From: Symsagittifera roscoffensis
Taxonomy: Eukaryota > Xenacoelomorpha > Acoela > Convolutidae
NCBI RefSeq assembly: GCF_963678635.1
Contig: NC_087063.1
Span: 12,252,368-12,316,367 of the forward strand
Reading direction: 5' to 3'
Length of the DNA stretch: 64,000 bases
The translations under genes were made by a program, and so were the position numbers. Positions 17,628-29,306 of this stretch are shown here, one piece after another. The first letter of the stretch is position 1, and each line of letters opens with the position of its first letter. The notes beneath the pieces are model-generated. The model was not told the DNA's origin. It did no database searches and saw only the letters and a list, made by a program, of their open reading frames with translations.

Positions 17628-18497
17628 GTTTGACTTTGAGCAACACAAGAAACATGATTTTGGGGTGAGATGAAATTTTTCAAAAATTCGAAAGCGACAT
17701 GTCATGCTCGTTTCTCGCGACAACTGAAAATATAAAAATAATAACATCAGAAGAACCGTTTTGTAATCGCGGGAAAGTGGTCGGAAAAAGCAGCGGGAAA
17801 TTGCTATTCTCACTTTCCAGACATACAAATACACAAGAGTAGAGCTGTCTTGTTCGAAATAGAAGGCAGAGAGATTACGAACAACGAAAAAACAAATTAG
17901 AGGTGGACCAGAGTGAACCTTCGGTGGGAAGGTAGACAACCGAAGTCTCCTAATGGTCCAGCCCCAAAACTTATTTCTCAAGTCGAAACTCATTTCTCAA
18001 GCTGGGACTTGTTAATTTAAAACTCTTCGAGTCAAACTTAATTCCTTAGTTATTCTGGAGTAACTTACTAATTTAGTTACCCAAGTTCTAGAGTGTGCCG
18101 GTATGTGAGTACCCAATTTAAATTTCTGGAGTGTGTTTTACATTGTTATGTTGAGGTAAGGCGAGTTTTAGGTTGATCCATCTGAAATGGATCAAAGTTC
18201 CACTGTGTAATAAAAAGTAGCTTTACGGATTGTTCCGACCCTGTTTTTAAAGGCGTTCGCGTGTTTTAGGTATGTTGAGACCTAAGTATGGAGACGTTCT
18301 TATTTTCTAGAGTGGGGGGTATTTTGGTAGTTGCCTCTAAGCTGTAACAAAAGTTTTAGTCTCATGTCGCAAGTGAACCAAATTTGCTCCAACTGGTTGA
18401 GGTACAAAAACACTAGAGGTCCCTGACTCTTGAGCCAAAGGTTATAGGGCCTATTTTTCTTTAACCTCATATTTGACTTAAGTAAGCGACTGTTACA
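17606..18497 (+). repeat. 5' LTR of element B (892 bp)
   Basis: It begins TGCCAGTCGG and ends TGTTACA. It pairs with the 3' LTR at 36630-37527, which has matching ends and only scattered differences. The LTR hairpin is at 18173-18195 and AATAAA at 18209-18214. Confidence 0.85.
18173..18214 (+). terminator. LTR hairpin and AATAAA, element B 5' LTR
   Basis: The stem TTGATCCAT / ATGGATCAA with loop CTGAA is followed 14 bases later by AATAAA. It matches the arrangement in the A LTR and the B 3' LTR. Confidence 0.55.
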
Positions 18498-21168
18498 TAG
18501 TGTTTTTATGGCGCTCCTGGGTGTTTTTATGACATCAAGACTACGGGATCAAACCCACTTGACACAGCTCCGGGCTACATGCCCATTCTGGAGTACCGGT
18601 GGTACGGTTCAGCTGGAACGTGTAAACCTTCCGGCTGTACCGTGATAGTTTTTTAAGCAAACTCGAAAAATTTTCATGGTACGCTCTCCGAACGAGGCCT
18701 AGCTAACCGAGTAAGGGGGGGCAACTAGGGGGACACAAAACGAGTAAAAGACAGAAAGCAAAACAAAAAACCAAAAAAGAATTGAAAAAGGAACAAAAAC
18801 CATGAAACATAAAAAAGACAGTGGCTTTGACTTCCAGACTGGGTGGATCAAACCTTTATATTAATTGAAATAGTATACCCATACTGTTTTTCAAAAAGAC
18901 CGATCGTTTCGATCAAATCAGCAACTTTCTACAGGTACCCAATTGTGGGGCGTTGTAAAGGGTTTTCAGATAGCTTGCAACTTCACCGGACAACTAGGAG
19001 ACTTGACTGGAACAGGTGATCAGCCAAGTGGGAAAGCGGTTCTCAAGAAGGGGACTCGAGAAGTGCTGGAAACGCCGAGGAGACATCCAGCACGGACAAG
19101 TACAAACAGAGAAGGGCACACAGGGGTGTTCTATTTGGTCGATCAACGGACCACCAGGAGACTTGACTGGAACAAGTGACCAGCCAAGTGGAAAAATGGT
19201 GGTGGAGAATGGTGCTGGTCACGCCAGGGAGACAAACAGCACGGAATCAGAGCAAACAGAGTCGGACACAGAGGTGTTCTGTTTGGTCAATCGGGTATCG
19301 TTAAAATACACATTAGATTTTGGTGATAAGTGTAAAATTGGATAAGCGGATACATACTATTTCGAGGATACGTTTTCACTTGAGCAGAGCTTAGAAACAG
19401 GTTCTACGGTTTTCTCTCAAGAGGTTTAGCACCCATCGCGCTTAAGGTAATTTTCGCATTAAGAGGGGGGATAAATTGGGGGGAGGTTAGAAGGGGGCTG
19501 GTTAAGTTAAAGGTTGGCGGTTGCAAATTGTACAAAAGGGGGAGACATTGTAGTAACTATATAATCGATATCTCGATTTAGTAACATTAGTATAACCAGA
19601 GTCTAGGAAGATATATCTCTAGACCCAAAACGAGAGTTGCAATGCGAGGATATCCAAATTTAAGATCGAATTAAGGTAGGTAACCTGGTAGGATCGGGTG
19701 GGGGGATCGGAAATAGACAGTTTTTGAAACCCGAAAGGAGAATACCCATAAGATTGTTAGTAGGGGGGAGGAAAACGCGTGACAATCAGTTACCACACAT
19801 ATTTTTTTTATGAAAGGACGACATTGGTCACCTTTGAGTTTTGGGCAGGTTCATCTTTCTGTTTTTATCATTTTCCTTGCTTAAATTTGCACGTTTTTGG
19901 AACTAAATTTATCGGTTTTTGAATAACAGGTGATCATCAGACACTTGCTAACAAGTCGTATTTCGAATTGCATCGGAATGATATAGGGAGGTAATTAGAA
20001 GGGGGCTAATAGGTAAAAAGTTTGGTCAGTAAGATTGGGTTTTGGGAAATTTTTAAGACTAGGGCTCAAGTGGTGGTACCGGGGATAGTGATTTAATTGT
20101 CCCAACACCGAAGAAGAAAAGATCTGACTGTCCCAACACTGGAACGAAGAGGTCATGGGACAGTACGAGGAGTCTAAATACTTGAGCAGGCAGCCTTGGG
20201 ACAGTACGAAGTGTGCCAACACTTGAGTGGAAGGGTCTTGGGACAGTGCGAAGTGTCCCAACACTTGAGTGGGTAGTCTTGGGACAGTACGAGGTGTCCC
20301 AACACTAGGTCTTGGGACAGTGTGAAGTGTCCCAACACTAAGACGAAGACTGTTGGGACAGTGCGCAGTGTCCCAACGCTTGAGTGGGTGGTCTTGGGAC
20401 AGTGAGGAGTGTCCCAACACTAGGACGAAGGGTCTTGGGACAGTACGAGGAGTCTCAATACTTGAGCAGGCAGCCTTGGGACAGTACGAAGTGTCCCAAC
20501 ACTTGAGTGGAAGGGTCTTGGGACAGTACTAAGTGTCCCAACACTTGAGTGGGAGGTCTTGGGACAGTACGAAGTGTCCCAACACTTGAGTGGGAGGTCT
20601 TGGGACAGTACGAAGTGTCCCAACACTTGAGCAGGTAGTCTTGGGACAGTGCGAAGTGTCCAACACCTGAGTGGAAGGTCTTGGGACAGTACAAACTGTC
20701 CCAACACTTGAGCAGGTAGTCTCGGGACAGTGCGAAGTACCCAACACTTGAGTGGAAGGGTCTTGGGACAGTACGAAGTGTCCCAACACTTGAGTGGAAG
20801 GGTCTTGGGACAGTGCGAAGTGTCCCAACACTTGAGTGGGAAGTCATGGGACAGTGCGAGGTGTCCCAGCACTGGAGTATAAGTTCTTGGGACAGTACGA
20901 GTGTCCCAACAATAGGTCCTGTGACAGTGTGAAGTGTCCCAATACTACAACAAAGAGGTCTTGAGACAGTGCGAGGAGTACCAACACTTGAGTAAAAGCA
21001 CCAAGAACCTGTCAGAACGAAAAAAAAAGCTTAAGTCCACACATTAAAGTTTATGACTCGAATGATTTTTTTTATTAAGAGAATTGGGAATATTTGTAGA
21101 TTTTTAAATTTTAGAATACGACTTGTAAATATTAAGTTTGTAAATAAACAGAATTGTAAATAAAAATT
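18498..21168 (+). other. 5' leader of element B
   Basis: A non-coding leader of 2.7 kb. It includes a candidate primer-binding site TGGCGCTCCTGGGTG (18509-18523) and two copies of the GGAGACTTGACTGGAA motif (about 18998 and 19158). A purine-rich stretch and a 900-bp array of hairpin-forming units (20095-21000) follow, then an AT-rich stretch just before the Gag-Pol ATG that includes TTTAAATTTTAG near 21114, a possible 3' splice site. No supported coding region was found. Confidence 0.7.
20095..21000 (+). repeat. Minisatellite of hairpin units in the leader of element B (about 41-bp period)
   Basis: About 20 units follow the pattern GGTCTTGGGACAGTACGAAG, then TGTCCCAACACTTGAGTGG. Within each, TTGGGACA and TGTCCCAA are perfect inverted repeats around an 8-base loop, so the transcript could fold into a row of stem-loops. 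The first half shares the core TCTTGGGACAGT with the array of element A, which lies at the same place but lacks the inverted half. Reading frames over the array on the minus strand are by-products of the repeat. Confidence 0.9.
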
Positions 21169-24100
21169 ATGAGGCGAAGTAGGGTACCGATAGCTGATAA
21201 GAGAGCTCAAGAATCAAAGAAAAATCATAACTCGTCGCAACGAAGAACTACATTGTCGGAACAGAAAGTAATGAGAAAGAACTTTTCAGTGAACATGGTC
21301 TACACAAGAAGCGCGAAAGAACACAAGACGAAATAAAGCGCTGTGGAAGGACCAACTGTAGAAATTGATCTTGAGACAGCAGATCAGAGTGTTGACGAGG
21401 TGCAAAGGAAAACAACGGAATCGACACCAATGCCAAATGTGGAAGAACAAGGTGGAGGAGGTGGTACAAACGACCAAGAAAAGCAAAACATTTGGAACAG
21501 TTTCTGCAATAACAACAGAGGCCAAACAAGACAGTGAGCAGATCAAAAAAGGGGCATCAGCTAACCATGATGAAGCAACCTCTCTTGAGCTGGGCGACTT
21601 GATGGCAAAGTTGGAGGAATTCGACAAAAAATTGAAGTGCAGCGAAGAAGATCGACAAATGCTAAAAAAGGAGATACGATACAAAACAGGATCAGGGATG
21701 AAGGGCCACCAAGCGATGATGAGATTTGAAAAAAGAAGATAGAGGGACGACGAGTCAATCGTTAGGTTCCTGGATGATCTTGTGAGCCTAAGAAGAAGGA
21801 GTGATCCGGAAGAATCGACGAACAGAAGAAACTTCAGCATCGCCTCGAAGTTCATCGACGGGGTAAAAAGCGACAACTTGAGGACGATGTTGGCGACGTA
21901 TCATACTCTTTCAAAAGATAATGCACCAACACTGGAAGAGATGAGGCAAAAGTCGAGGGAATACATGTTGATGAAACCAAAGAAGTATTCGTACTCAGAG
22001 GGCAGAAATAAGCAGGGGGAGAGCAACAGCAAAGGTCGTCATGGTACAAGCCGAGAGATGATATGGATAAGCGTAGATCATGCGCAAATTGCGGATCAGC
22101 GGATCATCACGTGGCGGATTGCACAACATACAAACAAGGCATGAAGAGTCTGGGTTACGCTCCGGATGAAGAAGACATGAGCCAAACGGAGGAACACGAG
22201 TTTTCTAGTGGTTTAATCATCAAAATAGGCGCGAGGTGCTTCTTCTGTAACCAAGAGGGCCATTTCAGGATGGACTGTCCGTTATTTTGGAGGCTGTGAA
22301 GAAACAAAATCATCCCAAACATAAATTAGCACTGCCTGCAGTACAGAATACGAGGAACAGGCAAGCCGAATTCGATTTGAAGATTACAGAGTCTGCGAGT
22401 GGGGAATTACCAACAAAGACGGTGAAAGCGGTAACGCAAGTCAGAAGTGCAATGGAAGCCGAGGTTAGAACTCACTGGAGATAAACTACGAGAAAGCTGC
22501 TGCAGAAGCAATCAACAAAGTAAAGCAAGACTTGGCCACGAAAGAAATCGAGCAACGACTGAGGCAAGAGATAGAGAGGCAGAAATTGAATGAGACACCC
22601 TGCAGAACGATCCCAGTGCAGGAGGCCACAGAGAATGCAACACATAATGGTAGTTGCAGCACTCTGAAGATGGTGACGGGAAAACCATTCGGCATAACGA
22701 AAATTGGAGCTAGGATAATGTCGATAATCACAGTGGGCGGTCACGAACTAACAAGAAACCTGAGTGAACCGAGCGATCAGACGATAATGCACATCGACGT
22801 TTACGCAGATTACTTGAGTACGGTAAGCCCGCAAACATCTTCTAGAGCCGCGAGGGCACTACTCACGAGGGGTAGCAGCAAATCAGTTCGCGTCGAAAAT
22901 AGGCACACGGAAGCATATGGCCCACATGAGGTGATGCTAAACATAGATGGAATAAACATCTACACGAAGACAATGATAACATGCGATGAAGACCTAGCCA
23001 GACAAATCTTCGTGGGTAGAGAAGATCTGAAAGTGAGATCGATTGGACACTGTGCCATGTTGGAAGAAGACGCGATGCATATAGGGACGGAAACTGACGT
23101 ATCTGGGCACGTACTAGATATAACTGGAAAGAAGACTCAACAGCGTGGGTTATTGGACATAGGAGCAGTCTTGAGCGTCATACCAATCAAAACATGGAAC
23201 AGGATGGCTTCGACAAAGATGACTTGATAGATTCGAGAATACGGCTGTCAGCAGCAAACAAAGGGGCGCTGCGGGTACTAGGCAGAATACCAATAATAGC
23301 CCTAAAGTTGGGGGACGCAATTTGTGGATGAGCTTCCTCGTGGTGGAGAATCTAGATGAGTCTGACCAAATTATTTTAGGCAGAGACTTCATCAGGAATT
23401 TCGTTGTAATAATTGATCTAAACAATGGGATGTTCAGGATTCGGAACCCGGAAAGGAAGTACGTAATTAAACCGGTGAATTTAATAATGGCAAATGAAAA
23501 CAAAGCACCGGTATTCTTGAGTAGGAGGGTAAGGCTGAAGGCCAACGAAGCGGCAATAGTAAGCTTGCGGATGAAAAATTATAATGAACTAAGTGACAAC
23601 AAGCAAGTATGGATAGTCCCGAATCCAAATAGTCAAAGTGCTGCTAATTTAGGAAGATTCTTCTCGATAACCAAGAGTGGCCTCTGCGTCAGTGTCTTGT
23701 TGAACACTTTCGATATATCTATCACGATCTAGAGGAGAAAGAAATTGAGATACGCTCTACCAGTGAAAACTCGATATGAAATGACTGCAAATGTAAAAGA
23801 AAATGAAGTTCTTGATTGTCCTAATCATAGGGACTAGCTTTGTATCTTGAGAAGATTGAAGAAAAAATATATTCGTCAGGTCTTGTGAATTCAGAGACAG
23901 ACGATGGACTTTCGAGCTGTTCGAATTTTCCAGAAAGACCCACAATAGAGGAATTGGAAAAAGATAAACCGGTCTTACCAGAAATAGAACACTTGAGGGG
24001 CAAGGTGACGGACGAACAGCTGGAAGCCATCAAGGACGTACTAGATCGGAACAAGGATGTTTTTTCGAAACATAAAGCAGACACTGGTTGTTGTAACTTT

Positions 24101-27100
24101 GCGGAACTTGAAATAGAGCTTCAAAAGTCGGCGGTACCACACAGGGAGGGGGCGAGGTGTATGACCCCTAACAAATCGGATGCATGTAGAAAAGAAATTG
24201 AAACCCTACGAGAGTATGATATGATAGAACCATTCAAATCACCGTGGGCGTGATGAGTAGTGATGGCTAAGAAAAATGGCGACCAACTTTTGTTGTGACT
24301 TTCGATATCTGAACTCTGTCACAGTGAAGGATGCCTATCCCATACCTAGGATTGATCAGAGCCTCTCAAAATTTTTTACACTTCTTGATTTAGGTTTGGT
24401 TTTTTGGCAGGTCCCACTGAGGAAGCAGGACAGGGACAAAACAGGGTTTGCTTGCGAGCTAGGGCTGTTTCAATGGAAGAGGATGCCCTTTGGCCTTTGC
24501 AACGCCACGGCTACGTTTCAACGACTGATGGCACACGCATTGACAAGTTTTACGAAGAAATATGGCAACCTGTTGATGTGCTACGTGAACAACGTGGTAA
24601 TAGCGACATCTACACTAGAGGACATTGAGCGACTAGACGAGGTGTTCGCTTGCATGAAAAAAGTAGGACTAAAATGCAAGCCATCAAATTGCGAGATACT
24701 CAAGGACTCAATTAAATACCTGGGGAGGATGGTGGACAAACATGGCATCAGACCAAAACCAGACGCAGTAGAAGCGGTGCTGACTTGGAAATCACCAAAA
24801 AAAGAAACATCAAATGATTAGCTTCTTGGGTTTTGCGAACTACTAGAGGGAATTCAATGAGGGCTATGCGGACAAAGTGTACCCGATGCAACAACTCATG
24901 AGGCACAAAGGCAAGAAATTCTTGTGGAACAACGCAGCGGAAGAGTCAATTCAGAGGATAAAGAAGGAGTTGTGTGAAGCACCTGTGCTAGGTATGCCGA
25001 CGGAAAAAGTGATGTACGTGCTGGATACGGATGCGTCAGTGGTAGCGATCTCGGGCATACTCCATCAAGAGCAGGAATGGAACGGGAAGACCGTCTTGAG
25101 AACGATAGCATACGGGAGCAAAGTCTTGAGTGATACAGAAATGAAGTACGGCGCGCCAAGGCAGAAATGTTTGCGGTTGTCACCTTTGTTGAGAAATACA
25201 GGGCGTACCTAGGTAGTGAACCATTCAAGTTATGGTTCGACAATATAGCACTAAGCTGGTTGAAAACGTACTCAATGGATCAGAGCTACATTGAGAGATG
25301 GACATTTCGCTTGGATGGCTACAATATGATCATCGAACACAGAACAAGGGACAAACATCAAAATGCCAATAGCTTGAGTAACAAAACGGAATTCTACGAA
25401 AGACAGGAACAAAGGGAGGCGGACAAACCAGAAATCAAAGATGGCTTCTCTTTTATGGACAAAGAAACATACGACAGCCTACCACTCACGAAATGGCTCG
25501 ACAACTCAGGTAAATCAATAGAGGATCATCCCGAATTGCAAGAAGAGCGACCAGAGAGAACAATCTTGAAGAAAAACGGAGGGATGCCAATGGAAGTAAT
25601 GCTCAAGTCAAAAATAGTGAGGGAAACACTAAAAGCGAAAGGTTACAATCTCAAGCAGGTAGAGGTGGGAAGTGCGATGATAGGTGAGGACCTGAGGAAA
25701 CTACTTGAGAGTCTAGCAGACGAGAGACCCGTTATCCAGACCAATGATAAAGACGAACCAGAGGTCTCAATACTGAGAAGAGAGGAGGCAGCGTATGGCG
25801 AGGACTCGTTGAAAGAAAAGCAACTCGATGGCAAGGATGTCTTGCAGTCATTGGTAGAGAAGATCCCGGAAGAGATACAAAAGCGGACCATGGTTCGACA
25901 TTAGAAAGCGAAATTTAACGAGGAGGCCGAAAACTTTGGATTGGGTCAAGAGTCCGGGGAGTGGGCCAAATCAGAAGAAGATGCTGAAGAAGAGAAATTA
26001 TCCGTGGAGTCCTATGAATGGGATGAAGACTCCTCAATGATGAGAAGAGCAGCAATGATCAGGATAGTCTATACATGATATTGGCAGAAGAGAAAATGAG
26101 GCACCGTGACAGGGAACTACAAACTGACACCTCCTCAGGAATATAGAATTTGGATCAGCAAGAGGTGTGCAGATGTGAGGAACTTGAGAAAATTGCAGTA
26201 TCTCAAGGAAACTGTTCAGGGAGCTATCGTGCAATTCAAATGTCAGAACAAACCTGGTGCCTGATGCTGACAGGAAGATCTTGAGAAGGATAGTTTGCGT
26301 CAAACTGAAGGATGACATCTACAGACCCGGAGAAATGAATGGTCAAATAATGGCATTGAAAGAACACGTCAAGGCGAGATACAGGCTGTCAGATCTGATA
26401 CGAGCTCAGAAAAATGACAAGATGACGAGCAACCTCTCCAAATGGATTCAGACAGGAGTCAAAGAGAAGGGGCATCTGGAGGAAGACAGATACAAAATCT
26501 TGAGCCAGTTCTTCAAGGAGAGAAAAGATTTACTGTATCACACAGCTGATGGTGTGGTAGCCTGCGGAAGAAAAAATGAGGAGAAGATACTACACAAGCA
26601 CAACCTCATCATACTACCACAGCTGTACCAGACAGAAGTGTTGTTCAGATCGCACGACCAGATGGGACATCAGGGGATAGACAAAGTACAGCAAAGAATA
26701 CTACACAGGTTTGACTGGCCAGGGTTAAGGAAGGCCTGCGAGAGGTGGGTGAACGCATGCCTGGCGTGTTTACAAGTGAAAGATCCAAGAAAAATGAAGT
26801 TCCCACTCAAGTCCGTAGAGCACGGAGTTTAACGGAGTCGTGCATATAGACCATCAGAAAATCTGCATGACAGACTCGGGATATAATCAAATACTGGTCA
26901 TAATAGATCACTTTACGAAGTTGGCAGAAGCGGTGCCATGTCAAACATCCTCAGCGGAGGAGACTTGTGACCATTTGATAACACATTGGATATCACGATA
27001 TGGTTGTCCGATGACATTCCAGTCGGACAACGAGAAAGCCTTCGTTGGGGACTTAACAAAAGAGTTGATGAGGAGATCGCACATCGCTCAACCACCCTCA

Positions 27101-28833
27101 ACTACTTACCATCCTCAGAGTAACGGACTAGTTGAGAACGCTGGTGAACATGCTCAGGGTGTATTGCTCGAGGTATATGACAGACTGGGATAAGTATCTT
27201 CCGCAAGTGGTAGGGGCGTATAACAGCACGCAACACTCGACAACAGGAATCAGTCCCTTCATGATGTTGACGCGCAGGGAAAGAGTGATGCCCCTAACCT
27301 TCTTTGACCCGGAATACGAGGGGAAGAAGAGGTCGCCTCAAGCTTATGTGAAAGAAGCAGTCGAGAGACAACAGGAACTAAATGAGCTTTGCAGAAGGAA
27401 CACAGCGCAAGCACAAATGAGGCAGCGGAAGAAGTACGATGAGAAGATACTTCAAGCAAAACCGTACGCAGTGGGACAATATGTCTGTGTGTTCCAGAAT
27501 AGCATACCTCCAAAGGGGACAAGGAAGCTACTGAAGAAATGGCGAAGTCCGTTCACGATAACGGAGGTACATCAACAGGAACGGTTCTACCGCTTGAGTA
27601 CAGGGCGTGCAGCGCACTATGAAAATCTGAAGCCTCATGTCCCATCTCCGGAAGATTGGTGTGTACCACAGAACATCGAAGGACTTGAGTACCTATTGGT
27701 AGAGCCAGCATGTGAAGTGAATGAGAAAGGCACCAGAGAAAAGAATGATGGCAACGAGGACGTGAGCTTGGATGATAATGAGAAAATAGAGGCAGACTCA
27801 GATGCGGGATCCTTTGCGGAAAAAGATTGGAATGATCCAGAGCGGAATGAGGTACCAAAGTGGACGGAACCAGACTTACAGAGGACAGCAGAAACAAGGG
27901 CTGGCAATCGCAAGCTGACAGGCATGAGATACAACAGGTACGGGGATGACTTCTTGATTGACAAGATACAACCTGATGAGATGATTGAAGAGTTAGTGAG
28001 TGTGGGCGAGTTAGTAAATGATGACGATTGGCACATAAACAACGACAGCGAGCACTACTCGCAGGAGGATTACTCGATGCCTGAACAAAAAACAGATTTG
28101 GAGCAGAGCGAGATAGAAAGGAGGGAGAACACAAACTTCAGGATACTGCAATGGATGCGTCATCTCTAGAATGAAGCGGATGAAGAGCAAAGTACCCAAC
28201 AGGTCGATATGTCAGCGCAAAACATGTGAAAACAAAAAATTGACTCTTCGGTTGGACAGCAACCGACAGGCCGCTCGAGGTACCACCAGATAACTTAGAC
28301 TCGGCATCATCGACGGGGACGTCGATAAATATTTTTGTCCGGGGAGTGGGGGTAGGACTTACCCACACCAAAAATTTGATGATAAAGAAGCTCAGGGAAG
28401 TGAGAGAGACCAGCGGGACAGACAGGAAAAGCGCGATCTGCCTAACGGCAGACATGAGCTTCAAATCAAGACTGGATGCCGACTTAAAGAGAGAGCATCA
28501 GAACGTGGAGCTTCTATTTAGGCAGAGACCGGGGCTGGGAGGAATGCCCTGTTTCCTCCCTCAGTTTCACAAGTTCCGGGCAAATACCTGTGCTTCTTGG
28601 TAACAAGGGTCAATGAAAGGAACGCGATAGACTCCGAACACGTGATGTTGGCACTAACGAGGCTGAGGGACTTGATGTTTGAAAGAAGGATTATGGAGGT
28701 CTCGATGCCGGTCTATGACCCAAACAGGGGCAAGTTGAACCCTAGGGAATTGTATGTCATCCTACACGTGTTCTTTGCAGAAACGGAGATAACAATACAC
28801 CTAAACAAGAAGTACTACTTGAGTATCGCCTGA
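21169..28833 (+). pseudogene. gag-pol: Broken Gag-Pol of element B
   Basis: It aligns with the intact ORF of A from the shared start MRRSRVP to the shared end YYLSIA. The frame is lost near 21330. Gag lacks about 275 codons, as the coiled coil joins directly to GSGMKGHQ near 21690. The CCHC knuckles survive (near 22080 and 22235). Protease reads LLDIGAVLSVIP instead of DTG (near 23150), and RT reads YVNN instead of YVDD (near 24585). RNase H and the integrase finger (about 26650) are recognisable but split by shifts. The integrase region breaks just after NGLVE (27125). About 40 codons are missing in front of the macro-like segment (28330-28833). Despite this, the 87-bp island at 28308-28394 is unchanged. 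Confidence 0.9.
28308..28394 (+). promoter_or_regulatory. 87-bp ultraconserved island, element B copy
   Basis: Identical base for base to 5949-6035 (minus) in element A although it sits in a dead ORF. It contains the ATCGACG-GGGA-CGTCGAT hairpin and the G-rich tract GGGGAGTGGGGGTAGGAC. Confidence 0.7.
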
Positions 28834-29306
28834 GTTTTGAGCGGACATGGGGGTCTCGAGTTAGGTACAAGGGGGCACGATTCAGGTAGACGGATTTTAA
28901 TGTAGTTGGCATGACAATTAAATCTTAGAGAGTTAATGGTGCTAAAACATGAAATGAATCTGCATGCTCTTAATATCACTAATTGGGTTATTTTTGCAAA
29001 TGGGATAATGTTTTAAACACAAATAATGGGGGAGGGCTTAGGTTAGGCGCAAGACATCTCGGTCTAAAAACTGGGTTTTGTTTTCAGATTGATTTTCAAA
29101 ATTGAGTTGACGACCTAGCCGCACTCATATAAAAAGAAGAAAGAAGGTCTTGAGCAAGTTCACTATCAGCAGCATTGAAGGAAACTTTTCTCAAGTCTAT
29201 CTGGTAAGGTATTTCTCAAGTCTATCTGGTAAGGTATTTCTCAAGTCTAACTGGTAAGGTATTTCTCAAGTTGGTTGACACGTGAGATAATCTGAAAATT
29301 GTGACG
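28834..29306 (+). other. ORF1-ORF2 spacer of element B
   Basis: 473 bp without coding potential, matching the spacer of A in position. It contains the splice-donor-like array at 29190-29275 and is otherwise AT-rich and unremarkable. Confidence 0.6.
29190..29275 (+). repeat. Tandem array with splice-donor-like core upstream of ORF2 (element B)
   Basis: Three complete 25-bp units start at 29190, 29215 and 29240, and a partial fourth at 29265. Each reads CTCAAGTCTA, then CTGGTAAGGTATTT. The core TGGTAAGGTA is shared with the 20-bp units of element A at the same position. Confidence 0.75.

Noticed and set aside
16689-18497. Interpretation of the palindrome as terminal inverted repeats of one DNA transposon
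   Set aside because: Each arm is an LTR followed by its own Gag-Pol of Ty3/gypsy type, and B has a matching 3' LTR in direct orientation. No transposase is present.
20420-20872. Minus-strand frames with CPKTLPLKCWDTSY-type repeats
   Set aside because: Produced by the hairpin minisatellite of element B; antisense to the element and not conserved in A.
20095-21000. Possible CRISPR array because of palindromic, regularly spaced repeats
   Set aside because: Eukaryotic context inside a retrotransposon leader, no unique spacers, and no cas genes.
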